Shown here: piece by piece, positions 8,708-17,095 of the stretch
How the letters are laid out: the number at the start of each line of letters is the position of its first letter
Numbering within the stretch: position 1 is the stretch's first letter
Source: Comamonas sp. 26
GTDB lineage: Bacteria; Pseudomonadota; Gammaproteobacteria; Burkholderiales; Burkholderiaceae_C
Reading direction: 5' to 3'
Length of the DNA: 64,000 nt
NCBI RefSeq assembly: GCF_002754475.1
Contig: NZ_PEFL01000001.1
Coordinates: 1,550,001 to 1,614,000 of the forward strand
Position numbers and translations under genes: made by a program
Notes under the pieces: model-generated
The model's database searches: none
Told to the model about the DNA's origin: nothing
What the model saw: only the letters and a program-made list of their open reading frames with translations

Positions 8708-9758
8708 TATGAATGTGGCTGCCATGCATGGCGGCACCGATGCGCTGGGCGTGCCTGCGCATGATTTTTCGACCAATCGCAATGCCTGCGGGCCCTGCCC
8801 GATGGCGGTCAAGGCGCTGCAGGCTGCCCATGTGGCGCAGTACCCTGATCCCCATTACACGCAGTTGCTGGCACAACTGGCCGCCTTTCATGGCGTAGCG
8901 GTAGAGCGCATCGTCATTGGTGGCAGCAGCAGCGAGCTGATTCACCGCATCACCCTGCATGCCGTTCGCAGTGGTGCCAAGAACGTCTTTTTTCCGCCGC
9001 ACCACTATGGCGACTACCTGCAGGCTGCCCGCGTCTGGCGGCTGGCGCTGTGTCGCCGCGCTGAAGTGAGCACGCTGCCTGCGCTGAGCTGGGCCTGTGA
9101 GCCATCCAGTCCGCTGGGCGTGCAAGAGGATATCTGGCCAGCGTGGAGCAAGGCACCGTCGCCGCAGGAGTGGCGCGGGCTGGACTGCGCCTATCGCCCG
9201 CTGTGGCTGGAGGGTGAGGCACCACAGCGATCGCTTGATGGCGTCTGGCAGCTGTGGACGCCGAATAAAGCGCTGGGCATGACAGGCATACGAGCTGCCT
9301 ATGCGATTGCGCCTGTGCATGCGGCTGCCGCTGAACTCAAAGCCTTGCGTGACCTGGCTGCATCGTGGGTGGTGGGCTCGCATGGTGTGGCCATGCTGCA
9401 GGCCTGGGTCAGCGATGAGGTGCAGCAATGGCTGGCCCAAAGCCTGGTGACCTTGCGTCGCTGGAAGGCGCAGCAACTGGCGCTGTGTGCCAAGCTGGGC
9501 TGGCAGGTGGTGGCAGGCCATCAGGCCAACTACTTTGTGGTGCGCTTGCCTCTGGACGATATTGCTGCGCCACTGGCTGCAATGCGTGCCCAGGGCGTCA
9601 AGCTGCGGGACTGTGCCAGTTTTGGCCTGCCCGGCCATGCACGGCTGGGCGTGCTGCCCCCAGTGTCGCAGGCCGCACTGGAGCGGGCGTGGCTGAGTAT
9701 TCAGGGCTCCTTGAAGAACGCACCCAATGACCTTGCAACGCCGACCCCGCATGCCTGA
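8700..9758 (+). CDS. cobC: Threonine-phosphate decarboxylase-like PLP enzyme (CobD of Salmonella / CobC of Pseudomonas)
   Basis: A 352-residue fold-type I PLP enzyme of the histidinol-phosphate aminotransferase group. HGGTDALGVPAHDFSTNRN near the start and the PNKALGMTGIRAAYA segment, where the lysine should bind PLP, match the cobalamin-cluster subfamily that makes (R)-1-amino-2-propanol phosphate for CbiB. The start is ATG 8700 (overlapping cbiB) or ATG 8709; both are consistent with the family's N terminus. Its neighbour cbiB uses its product, supporting the call. Ends inside the start region of the next gene. Confidence 0.85.
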   Translation: MFDMNVAAMHGGTDALGVPAHDFSTNRNACGPCPMAVKALQAAHVAQYPDPHYTQLLAQLAAFHGVAVERIVIGGSSSELIHRITLHAVRSGAKNVFFPPHHYGDYLQAARVWRLALCRRAEVSTLPALSWACEPSSPLGVQEDIWPAWSKAPSPQEWRGLDCAYRPLWLEGEAPQRSLDGVWQLWTPNKALGMTGIRAAYAIAPVHAAAAELKALRDLAASWVVGSHGVAMLQAWVSDEVQQWLAQSLVTLRRWKAQQLALCAKLGWQVVAGHQANYFVVRLPLDDIAAPLAAMRAQGVKLRDCASFGLPGHARLGVLPPVSQAALERAWLSIQGSLKNAPNDLATPTPHA

Positions 9759-9774
9759 GACGCTACCATTTCCC

Positions 9775-10581
9775 ATGGACACTGAAACCCTCAAGCTGCG
9801 CTCTGTGCTGGTGGAGCGCTACGTCACGCCGCTGCGTGAAGGCGGCTCCATGCCCGCGATTGTCGAGGCCGACGACCTGGGCACCTATGTGCTCAAGTTC
9901 CGCGGGGCCGGGCAGGGCGTGCGGGCACTGATGGCCGAAATCATTTCTGGCGGCATGGCACGTGCGCTGGGCCTGCCCGTGCCAGAAATCGTGCTGACGC
10001 AGCTGAACGGTGATTTGTCTCGTACAGAGTCCGATCCTGAAATTCAAGACCTGATTCGCGCCAGCGACGGGCTGAACGTGGGCTTGGACTATCTGCCCGG
10101 CGCCATCAACTTTGACCCGGCTGTCGATGTGGTGGACAGCGACTTTGCCTCGCGTCTGGTGTGGTTTGACACCCTGGTCAGCAATGTGGACCGCACGGCG
10201 CGCAACACCAATATGCTGATGTGCAAAAAGCAGCCTTGGCTGATTGACCATGGCGCAAGCCTGACGTTTCACCATGCGTGGAATGGCACAGTGGCCGACC
10301 CGGCCAAGCCTTTCGGCCCCAGCTCTGAGCATGTGCTGCTGCCGCTGGCCAGCCATATCGCTGAGGTGGATGCTGAACTGGCTGCGCGGCTGACGCCCGA
10401 GGTGCTGACCGCCATTTTGGCGGAGGTGCCTGACTGCTTTCTGGAGCAGGCCGTCGCAGACAAAGACGGCGATGTCTTGAGCGGTGTGCAGGCCCACCGC
10501 GCAGCCTATGTGAATTATTTTGTGGCCCGCCTTGCGGAGCGTGGCCGTTGGTTGCAAGGAGTGATCGATGCCCGCGCATGA
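9775..10581 (+). CDS. HipA-like kinase-fold protein (HipA_2 type)
   Basis: About 268 residues from ATG 9775 (in-frame ATGs at 9727 and 9751 lie in or near the cobC end). The sequence resembles the short HipA-related group without the HipA N-subdomain: TYVLKFRGAGQG (ATP-binding lysine), ALMAEIISGGMARALGLPVPE, VWFDTLVSNVDRTARNTN (catalytic-loop D-x4-N pattern) and PWLIDHGASLTF (metal-binding Asp). Substrate is unknown. It is followed, with overlap, by a DUF3037 gene, a pairing I recognise for this family. Nothing links it to B12 chemistry except location between cobC and cobQ. No HipB-type antitoxin is adjacent, so a toxin role is not supported. Confidence 0.75.
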   Translation: MDTETLKLRSVLVERYVTPLREGGSMPAIVEADDLGTYVLKFRGAGQGVRALMAEIISGGMARALGLPVPEIVLTQLNGDLSRTESDPEIQDLIRASDGLNVGLDYLPGAINFDPAVDVVDSDFASRLVWFDTLVSNVDRTARNTNMLMCKKQPWLIDHGASLTFHHAWNGTVADPAKPFGPSSEHVLLPLASHIAEVDAELAARLTPEVLTAILAEVPDCFLEQAVADKDGDVLSGVQAHRAAYVNYFVARLAERGRWLQGVIDARA

Positions 10582-10969
10582 GGTGTACGACTACGCAGTC
10601 GTGCGGGTAATGCCGCGCGTGGAGCGTGAAGAATTTGTGAATGCGGGCGTGATCATCTCCTGCCAGCGCACCGGTCATCTGCAGGCTGCCATTGCCCTGG
10701 ATGAGGCACGCCTGCTGGCGCTGGATCCGAATGTGGACATGGAAGCCGTGCACCGCCACCTGGGAGCGATTGTGGCCATCTGCGAAGGTGCTGCCCATGG
10801 CGGCCCCATCGCCCAGTTGCCCATGCGTGCGCGCTACCACTGGCTGACGGCCAAGCGCAGCAGCATCATCCAGACATCGCCCTCGCACATGGGGCTGTGC
10901 ATGCAGCCCGGCGAGGCACTGGCCCGCATCATGCAACGCATGGTGCTGCCCATCCAATCTGAAACTTAA
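10568..10969 (+). CDS. DUF3037 domain protein
   Basis: A 133-residue cytoplasmic protein with the DUF3037 pattern: DYAVVRVMPRVEREEFVNAGV at the N terminus, LDPNVDMEAVHRHL in the middle and TAKRSSIIQTSPSH in the last third. Function is unknown; the family usually sits beside a short HipA-like protein, as here, where the two genes overlap by 14 bases. The next gene, cobQ, begins five bases after its stop, so the pair is embedded in the B12 operon and should be co-transcribed with it. Confidence 0.8.
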   Translation: MPAHEVYDYAVVRVMPRVEREEFVNAGVIISCQRTGHLQAAIALDEARLLALDPNVDMEAVHRHLGAIVAICEGAAHGGPIAQLPMRARYHWLTAKRSSIIQTSPSHMGLCMQPGEALARIMQRMVLPIQSET

Positions 10970-10973
10970 AGAC

Positions 10974-12428
10974 ATGACAGCACGTTGCATCATGGTGCTG
11001 GGCACCAGCAGTGGCGCAGGCAAAAGCTGGGTGGCCACGGCGCTGTGCGCCTACTACCGCAGCCAGGGCCTGAAGGTCGCGCCGTTCAAGGCGCAGAACA
11101 TGAGCAATAACGCCCGTGTCGTCTCCACGTCCGACGGTCAATGGGGCGAGATCGGCACAGCCCAGTACCTGCAGGCCCTGGCCGCAGGCGCGGTGCCCGA
11201 TGTGCGTATGAACCCCTTGCTGCTCAAGCCTGAGGCGGATACGCGCAGCCAGGTCGTGCTTTTTGGTCAGGTCAACGACGAGCTGAGTGCCATGCCATGG
11301 CGTGGCCGCAGCCTGAAAGTGTGGCCGCAGATTGCTCAGGCGCTGGACGAGCTGTGTGCCGAGAACGATGTGGTGGTGATCGAAGGCGCAGGTTCGCCCG
11401 CCGAGATCAATCTGCACGCCAGCGATGTGGTGAACATGCGCGTGGCCAAGCATTGCAACGCGCACTGCCTGCTGGTGTCTGATATTGACCGGGGCGGCGC
11501 TTTTGCCCACCTGTATGGCACCTGGGCGCTGCTGCCTGAAGACGAGCAAAAGCTGATCAAAGGCTTTGTGCTCAACAAGTTTCGTGGCGATGCATCGCTG
11601 CTGGCGCCTGCGCCGCAGATGCTTGAAGAGAAAACCGGCATCCCCACCGTGGCGTGCATCCCCATGCAGTTCGCCCACGGCCTGCCGGAAGAAGATGGCG
11701 TGTTCGACGACCGTGGCAGCACGGGTGCAGGGCAGGCCATTCACACCACCATCGCCATCATTGCCTACCCGCGCATCAGCAATCTGGACGAATTTCAGCC
11801 GCTGATGCAGGTGCCCGGCGTGCGCGTGGTCTGGGCGCGCTCACCCGCGCAGATTGCCGATGCCGACTGGGTCATCCTGCCCGGCAGCAAGGCCACAGCG
11901 GCTGACTTGGCGTGGATGCGCACGCAAGGGCTGGATGCGGCAATCGTGGCCCATGCCAGCGAAGGCCGGCGCGTGCTGGGCATTTGTGGCGGCCTGCAAA
12001 TGCTGGGCGAGGCGCTGATTGATCTGCATGGCGTGGATGGCAACGCCGCAGGTCTGGGCTTGCTGCCGCTGGCAACGCTGTTTGCGCAAGAAAAGACGGT
12101 GCAACCCACCACACTGACCTTGCCCGTGCTGCAAGCGCCGTGGAATGGACTGAGCAGCGTGCAGGCGCGGGGCTATGAAATCCACCACGGTCAGACCGAG
12201 CTGCGTGCGGATATGCAGGCTGGCGCTGAGCAGCCCGCGCAAGAGCTATTGCCTGGCATGTTGTGGCAAGGCAGCAACCCGGCGGTGGTTGGCACCTATC
12301 TGCATGGGCTGTTTGAAAACGCCGAGGTGATTCACGCCTTGTTTGGTCACGATGCACCCAGTCTGGAGCAAGTTTTTGCGCGGCTGGCGCAGGGCGTAGG
12401 CCAATGGTTTGAGGCCGGATCTCTGTAG
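10974..12428 (+). CDS. cobQ: Cobyric acid synthase CobQ/CbiP
   Basis: This 484-residue glutamine amidotransferase amidates four carboxylates (b, d, e, g) of adenosylcobyrinic acid diamide. The N-terminal P-loop is GTSSGAGKSW (residues ~7-16), followed by PFKAQNMSNNA and VIEGAGSPAEINL; the C-terminal glutaminase domain has LPGSKAT, GICGGLQMLGE with the nucleophile Cys, and GTYLHGLFEN with the catalytic His. Length is typical. It uses adenosylated diamide from CbiA/CobO and yields cobyric acid for CbiB. The gene starts five bases after the DUF3037 stop. Confidence 0.95.
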   Translation: MTARCIMVLGTSSGAGKSWVATALCAYYRSQGLKVAPFKAQNMSNNARVVSTSDGQWGEIGTAQYLQALAAGAVPDVRMNPLLLKPEADTRSQVVLFGQVNDELSAMPWRGRSLKVWPQIAQALDELCAENDVVVIEGAGSPAEINLHASDVVNMRVAKHCNAHCLLVSDIDRGGAFAHLYGTWALLPEDEQKLIKGFVLNKFRGDASLLAPAPQMLEEKTGIPTVACIPMQFAHGLPEEDGVFDDRGSTGAGQAIHTTIAIIAYPRISNLDEFQPLMQVPGVRVVWARSPAQIADADWVILPGSKATAADLAWMRTQGLDAAIVAHASEGRRVLGICGGLQMLGEALIDLHGVDGNAAGLGLLPLATLFAQEKTVQPTTLTLPVLQAPWNGLSSVQARGYEIHHGQTELRADMQAGAEQPAQELLPGMLWQGSNPAVVGTYLHGLFENAEVIHALFGHDAPSLEQVFARLAQGVGQWFEAGSL

Positions 12429-12557
12429 CGAATAGGCGCAATGTGCATGGGTTTGTGGGATTTATCCTGCAAGCCTATGTGCGCTAAACCGATTATCCGT
12501 AACCCTGAGTGCGTGCAAGCTGATAAAGCTATTCACTGTTCAGGAATGGAGTTACCT

Positions 12558-12989
12558 ATGACTTTTTTCAAGGTTCGTACCCTTCAAGTGGCCTTGGGCG
12601 CTGCCGTTTTGTCGCTGGCGGGTCTGGCCAGCGCTCAGATGGACCAAGCCAAACCGGCTACAGATTCGGCTGCAGCAGCAATGCAGGCTCCAAAGCCTGC
12701 TATGAAAAAGCACAATCACCATAAAGGCCACCACAAGCATCATCACAAATATGGTGACAACTCTTCGCGTGAAGCTGCTGCTGCCAATGCAGAGATGAAA
12801 AAAGGTCAGCTCGGCGATGGCCAGGGTGTTAATCAGTATGAGCGCAATGCTGTGGCGCGCTGTCAGGTGTTCAAGACCGATGTGGATCGTCTGGCCTGCG
12901 TAGAGCGCGTGAAAGCGGGTGCGGTCAGTGGCTCCGTCAAGGACGGCGGCATCTTGCGTGAAGTGACGGTCGAGGAAGTGATTCGCTGA
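12558..12989 (+). CDS. Exported histidine-rich protein of unknown function
   Basis: A 143-residue protein from ATG 12558, preceded by a GGAATGGAG Shine-Dalgarno. A clear signal peptide (VALGAAVLSLAGLASA, cleavage before QMDQ) is followed by an Ala/Pro spacer and a His/Lys-rich run at residues ~52-69 (MKKHNHHKGHHKHHHK), which could bind Co, Ni, Zn or Cu. The C-terminal part has NQYERNAVARCQVF and VDRLACVERVKAG, two cysteines that may pair. I recognise no named family. Located after cobQ and closed by a terminator; a metal-buffering role is conjecture. Confidence 0.8.
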   Translation: MTFFKVRTLQVALGAAVLSLAGLASAQMDQAKPATDSAAAAMQAPKPAMKKHNHHKGHHKHHHKYGDNSSREAAAANAEMKKGQLGDGQGVNQYERNAVARCQVFKTDVDRLACVERVKAGAVSGSVKDGGILREVTVEEVIR

Positions 12990-13026
12990 TAGCCAGTCAA
13001 TGAATGCTGGTGATTGCATATGCAAC

Positions 13027-13049
13027 AAAGGCCCTTCGGGGCCTTTTTT
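13027..13049 (+). terminator. Rho-independent terminator after the His-rich gene
   Basis: AAAGGCCC-TTCG-GGGCCTTT stem with a UUCG-type tetraloop followed by a T run; 37 bases after the stop at 12989. It likely ends the transcript running from the B12 operon and separates cobT. Confidence 0.85.
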
Positions 13050-13189
13050 CTTGGGAAAAGTGTGGGATGCCCGTGCTTGCTCTTGAAGGAGCCGCGAAAG
13101 CGCGATACTTGCGGGCTTGAATAACGTGCTGTCTGCATCCCGGTGGCGGATGGCACAGGGCTTTGATGCACCGGGGATGACTGCTATGC

Positions 13190-14302
13190 ATGAGTTCCGC
13201 TCAATTCTCTGATTCCTCCCTGTCTACCCTCTGGTCCTGCCCGCAGGTTGCCGATATTCACGACGCAGCGCTGGCCGAGCGTGTTCAGCACAAGCTCGAC
13301 TTCAAGACCAAGCCGCAAGGATCGCTGGGCATGCTGGAGCAGCAGGCGCTGCGCATCGCCAGCATTGTGGGCAATGAGTCGCCACAGCTGTTGGCCCCGC
13401 AGATGGTGGTGTTCGCCGCCGATCATGGTCTGGCGGCGCAGGGCGTGTCGGCCTATCCCGTCGATGTGACCTGGCAGATGGTGGAGAACTTTCTGTCAGG
13501 CGGCGCAGCCGTGAGCGTGCTTTCGCGCCAGAACGGAGTGGCGCTCAATGTGGTGGACTGCGGTGTGGCCCGCGACTTTGAAGTGCGCGAGCAAGACCCG
13601 GAGCACAAATTGCCCAAGGCCGATGAGCCGCGCCTGTGGCGGCGCAAAGTGGCCTATGGCACGGCTGACTGCAGCCAAGGCCCGGCCATGACAGAGCTGC
13701 AATGCGCCATGGCTTTGCGCAATGGCACTGAGCTGGTCAAAAAACTGCCCGGCAATGCATTGCTGCTGGGTGAGATGGGCATTGCCAATACCTCCAGCGC
13801 ATCGCTTTTGTTAGCGCGCTTGTGCGGCGAATCGATTGAGACGGTGACGGGCGTGGGCACGGGCCTCTCCAGCGAGGGATTGCTGCGCAAGATTGCCGTG
13901 CTCAAGCAGGTACTGGACTTTCATGCGGGTGTGCAGGAGCCTTTGGCTGTGCTGGCGGCCATGGGTGGGCTGGAAATTGCCACCATGACTGGCGCCGTGC
14001 TGCAGGCCGCCGCTGAGCGCCGCGTGATTGTGGTGGATGGCTTTATCACCACCGCCGCCGTGCTGGTGGCCAGTCGTCTGCAACCCCATGTGCTGCAGCG
14101 CTGTGTGTATGCCCATCGCTCGGGCGAGCCGGGCCACACCCGCATGCTGGCCCATTTGCAGGCCCAGCCCATGCTGGACTGGCAACTGCGCTTGGGTGAG
14201 GGTTCAGGCGCGGCGCTGGCTTGGCCGCTGCTGATGTCGGCCTGCACCATGCTTAATGAAATGGCCAGCTTTGAGTCGGCTGGCGTCAGTACCAAGAGCT
14301 GA
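13190..14302 (+). CDS. cobT: Nicotinate-nucleotide-dimethylbenzimidazole phosphoribosyltransferase CobT
   Basis: A 370-residue enzyme making alpha-ribazole phosphate from dimethylbenzimidazole and nicotinate mononucleotide, the activated lower ligand of B12. Motifs: FKTKPQGSLGMLEQQA (residues ~33-48), VVFAADHGLAAQGVSAYP, GGAAVSVLSRQNG, LLLGEMGIANTSSAS and HRSGEPGHTRML. It uses BluB's product. Separated from the rest of the cluster by a terminator and ~140 bases, so it may have its own promoter. The usual partners cobS and the ribazole phosphatase are not downstream; nth follows on the opposite strand. Confidence 0.95.
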   Translation: MSSAQFSDSSLSTLWSCPQVADIHDAALAERVQHKLDFKTKPQGSLGMLEQQALRIASIVGNESPQLLAPQMVVFAADHGLAAQGVSAYPVDVTWQMVENFLSGGAAVSVLSRQNGVALNVVDCGVARDFEVREQDPEHKLPKADEPRLWRRKVAYGTADCSQGPAMTELQCAMALRNGTELVKKLPGNALLLGEMGIANTSSASLLLARLCGESIETVTGVGTGLSSEGLLRKIAVLKQVLDFHAGVQEPLAVLAAMGGLEIATMTGAVLQAAAERRVIVVDGFITTAAVLVASRLQPHVLQRCVYAHRSGEPGHTRMLAHLQAQPMLDWQLRLGEGSGAALAWPLLMSACTMLNEMASFESAGVSTKS

Positions 14303-14311
14303 CTGGTACTT

Positions 14312-14361
14312 TAAAAAGAATAGCTGCTAGCGCTTTATCTGTAAGCGCTATCGGCATTTTT
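14312..14361 (-). repeat. Dispersed ~50 bp repeat between convergent cobT and nth
   Basis: On the minus strand this reads AAAATGCCGATAGCGCTT...AAGCGCTAGCAGCTATTCTTTTT, a close family match. The arms TAGCGCTT and AAGCGCTA can pair around a seven-base loop, so it may act as a two-way terminator for cobT and nth. Confidence 0.75.
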
Positions 14362-15016
14362 AGCTATTTTTTCCTGCCGTGGGTGCAGGCGTCTTGGGTG
14401 AGAAGTCGCAGTAGGGCGATGCCACACATTCCCAGCAGCGCGGCTTGCGGGCCTGGCAGACGTAGCGGCCTAGCAAAATCAGCCAGTGGTGCGAGTCGAC
14501 GGCGTAGTCGTCGGGCACGCGCTTGAGCAACTGCTTTTCTACTTCCAGCGGGTTCTTGCCGGGTGCCAGCCCTGTGCGGTTGCTCACGCGAAAGATATGC
14601 GTGTCCACCGCCATGGTGGGCTGGCCAAAGGCCACGTTGAGCACCACATTGGCCGTCTTGCGGCCCACGCCGGGCAGAGCTTCCAGCGCTTCGCGGTTGT
14701 CCGGAACCTTGCTGTCATGCAACTCGACCAGCATGCGGCAGGTTTCCATCAAGTGCTTGGCCTTGCTGCGGTACAGGCCGATGGTCTTGATATAGCTCTC
14801 AAGCCCTTCCAGCCCTAGATCCAAAATAGCCTGCGGTGTGTTGGCAACGGGAAAGAGCTTGCGCGTGGCTTTATTCACGCCCACATCGGTGGCCTGTGCG
14901 GAGAGCAGCACGGCAGTCAGCAGTTCAAACACCGTGGTGTATTCCAGCTCGGTTTGCGGCGTGGGGTTGGCGGCCTTGAGCACGGCAAAAAACGGCTCGA
15001 TATCGCTTTTTTTCAT
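14360..15016 (-). CDS. nth: Endonuclease III (base-excision repair)
   Basis: A 218-residue DNA glycosylase/AP lyase that removes oxidised pyrimidines. The helix-hairpin-helix LPGVGRKTAN (residues ~114-123) contains catalytic Lys120, Asp138 in VDTH is the second catalytic residue, and Cys187-x6-Cys194-x2-Cys197-x5-Cys203 forms the 4Fe-4S site. Length and all key residues are complete. It is monocistronic, convergent with cobT and tail-to-head with the TPS transporter gene. Confidence 0.96.
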   Translation of the reverse strand: MKKSDIEPFFAVLKAANPTPQTELEYTTVFELLTAVLLSAQATDVGVNKATRKLFPVANTPQAILDLGLEGLESYIKTIGLYRSKAKHLMETCRMLVELHDSKVPDNREALEALPGVGRKTANVVLNVAFGQPTMAVDTHIFRVSNRTGLAPGKNPLEVEKQLLKRVPDDYAVDSHHWLILLGRYVCQARKPRCWECVASPYCDFSPKTPAPTAGKNS

Positions 15017-15108
15017 GGCGCTATTGTGGCTTGCCGTGGGCGGAGCTTGAAAAAGAAAAGCCGCTGCGGCGGGCAGCGGCCTGGCTTGAATGCATCTTGC
15101 AGAGCGGC

Positions 15109-16815
15109 TTACGGGTCGAGGTTGTAGCTCAGCACCAGGCTGTAGCGCAGCTTGCGGCTGGGGTTGTTAATGGAGCTGTCGCCCTGCGGCTTGCTCATGG
15201 CGACATCCAGGGCGTAATAACGGTTGTCGGACACCCGCAGCCCCAGGCTGACCGAGCGCAGCGTGTTGCCGCTGATGCCACTGGTTTGCTGGTGCGTGCG
15301 AGCCCATTCATAAAGCAGGTATGGCTCGGCAGATTTGATCCAGGGCTGGTTGATGGGGAGCTGGTAGTTCAGCTCGGCACTGGCACCCAGGCCCGAATCA
15401 CCCGAGAACTCACCGGCCTGATAGCCACGGCCAAAGCGGGTGGAGCCGAAGGAGATTTTTTCAGGGATTGGAAGTACATCAGCGCTGTATTGGCCGCCGA
15501 CTGCAAAGGCTGCTCCCATCTTGTTGGCAAAGCGGTGGCGCTGGGCGTAGTCAGCGCTCACGCGGGTGAAGTCCAGCTTGGCGGGGTTGGTGACTTGGTA
15601 AATCTGGCTGCCGACGAGCAGGTCGGTATTTTTATAGGCTCCCATGCTGTCCAGCCCGTGGGCCAGCAATATGGATGCCGAGCGTGTCATGCTCTTCCCA
15701 AAAGATGCCCAGGCCATTTGTGCATAGAGCGTGCGAACCTTTTCCTCTCGCAGCAGCGATGCCTGGCTGTCGGCTAGCTCGCGGCTGTAGTTGATGGCAT
15801 ACAGACCTGCGGTGGTGCTCAGCTGAGTGGTGTTGCTCAATATCCAGGGGTGGCTGATATTGAAGTCGAGCTTGCGCTGCTGTGTCAGATCATCAATGCC
15901 CGGAATTCGTGTGGCCGGCGGATTGAAGCTGCGATAGTCGGAATAGCTGACGCGTGCCTGAGTCCCTTGGGGCGTCAATTGCTGGGTAAAGCCAATGGAG
16001 CCGAACCGCTCCTTGTCGGGGTTTTGCAGCATGGCCGAAGCCTGAAGCTGGCTGCCAGCCCACAAAGGGTCATTGAGAGTGACCGATGCGATAAGGCGTG
16101 GGGTAGGTTTGCGCGCCTCGCCGCCGATGGTGACGGCTATGGGTTTGTGCTTGGACTTGATGATCAGAGGCACGGCTCCATCCGTGGTGGAGGGTAGGCT
16201 TGCCGAGGCGGTGATCTGCACGCCTGGCAGGCGCGCCATCAACTGGGTCTGGTGCTGAAAGGTCTTGGTCGTCAGTGGCCGCTCATTGAGCAGGGGCTGG
16301 GCGAGTTCACGAATCAACTCTTCGGAGCGGCCAAAGTTGCCTTCCAGATTCAGGCTTTGCACAAAGCCTTCCACCACCATCACCTGCACTGCGCCGTTGG
16401 CGAAGTCTTGCGGTGGCAGGTAGGCGAAGGACAGCGCATAGCCGTGGCGCTGATAGAGCTCACTGACTTTCTGGGTAGCCGTGTTCAGCTCGCCCACCGT
16501 ATGTGTGCCGTTGATGAAGGGCGTGAAAAGCGCGCTGACCTCTTCAAACGGGATGGCGGTGCTGCCCTGAACATTCACTCCGCGTACAGCGACCTGAACG
16601 CTGGTGATGTCTTGCGGACTGGGCTGAGGCTTTTCAAGCTGTACTTGTACCGGCTTGGGTGCAGCCTGCAGATGCTTTGCGGATTCTGGGGTCTGGGGCA
16701 GGCTGTTGAGTGGGTTGCCGCTCAGCTGTGCCGAGGCCAGAGGTGCCCACGCGACAAAGGCGAAAGCCGGAATTAAGTGGCCGAGATGGCGCGGCTTCAT
16801 TGTTCTTGAGTGCAA
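15109..16815 (-). CDS. Two-partner secretion outer-membrane transporter (ShlB/FhaC/HecB family)
   Basis: About 568 residues. Signal peptide (HLIPAFAFVAWAPLASA) then a Pro-rich linker, POTRA domains (VNVQGSTAIPFEEVSALF; TLIPPQDF-like region with GAVQVMVVEGFV), and a TpsB beta-barrel ending SLVLSYNLDP. I chose TTG 16815 because AGGAGGG lies 4-5 bases upstream; ATG 16800, five codons later, has no well-spaced ribosome site. The barrel contains FGSTRFGRGYQAGEFSGDSG, resembling the conserved FhaC L6-loop [VI]RG[YF] region as GRGY. No classical TpsA adhesin/haemolysin is adjacent; the upstream gene on the same strand is a Gly-rich lipoprotein. Confidence 0.88.
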   Translation of the reverse strand: MHSRTMKPRHLGHLIPAFAFVAWAPLASAQLSGNPLNSLPQTPESAKHLQAAPKPVQVQLEKPQPSPQDITSVQVAVRGVNVQGSTAIPFEEVSALFTPFINGTHTVGELNTATQKVSELYQRHGYALSFAYLPPQDFANGAVQVMVVEGFVQSLNLEGNFGRSEELIRELAQPLLNERPLTTKTFQHQTQLMARLPGVQITASASLPSTTDGAVPLIIKSKHKPIAVTIGGEARKPTPRLIASVTLNDPLWAGSQLQASAMLQNPDKERFGSIGFTQQLTPQGTQARVSYSDYRSFNPPATRIPGIDDLTQQRKLDFNISHPWILSNTTQLSTTAGLYAINYSRELADSQASLLREEKVRTLYAQMAWASFGKSMTRSASILLAHGLDSMGAYKNTDLLVGSQIYQVTNPAKLDFTRVSADYAQRHRFANKMGAAFAVGGQYSADVLPIPEKISFGSTRFGRGYQAGEFSGDSGLGASAELNYQLPINQPWIKSAEPYLLYEWARTHQQTSGISGNTLRSVSLGLRVSDNRYYALDVAMSKPQGDSSINNPSRKLRYSLVLSYNLDP

Positions 16816-17024
16816 AAGTCCCTCCTGTTCTTTTTCTGGATCTGCCAACGCTGCCTTTGATGCGTTGCTGCTTGGCTTGGTCGTACTGTTGTACTGCTGC
16901 GGCTTCGCACCTCGTATCAAGTCTCGTATCAAGTGCAAACCTCTGGTTTGCACGGGCGTGCTGGTAGTTTTAATGGTGTTTATTGTTCCCTGCATACCTG
17001 AAATTGGGTATGAGGGTTGTCGTT

Positions 17025-17048
17025 AAAAAACCCGCCGAAAGGCGGGCT
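17025..17048 (-). terminator. Rho-independent terminator of the Gly-rich lipoprotein gene
   Basis: CCCGCC-GAAA-GGCGGG stem at 17031-17046 with an A run on the + strand (T run on the minus strand), about 50 bases after the stop of the minus-strand gene. It should separate that gene from the TPS transporter. Confidence 0.8.
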
Positions 17049-17095
17049 TGATTCAGAAAGCGAAGTGGTGAAGCGCTGACACCACCATCGGTTTT

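Noticed and set aside
9727..10581. HipA-like gene as part of a hipBA toxin-antitoxin system
   Set aside because: No HipB-type HTH gene is adjacent and the protein lacks the HipA N-terminal subdomain; the partner is DUF3037.
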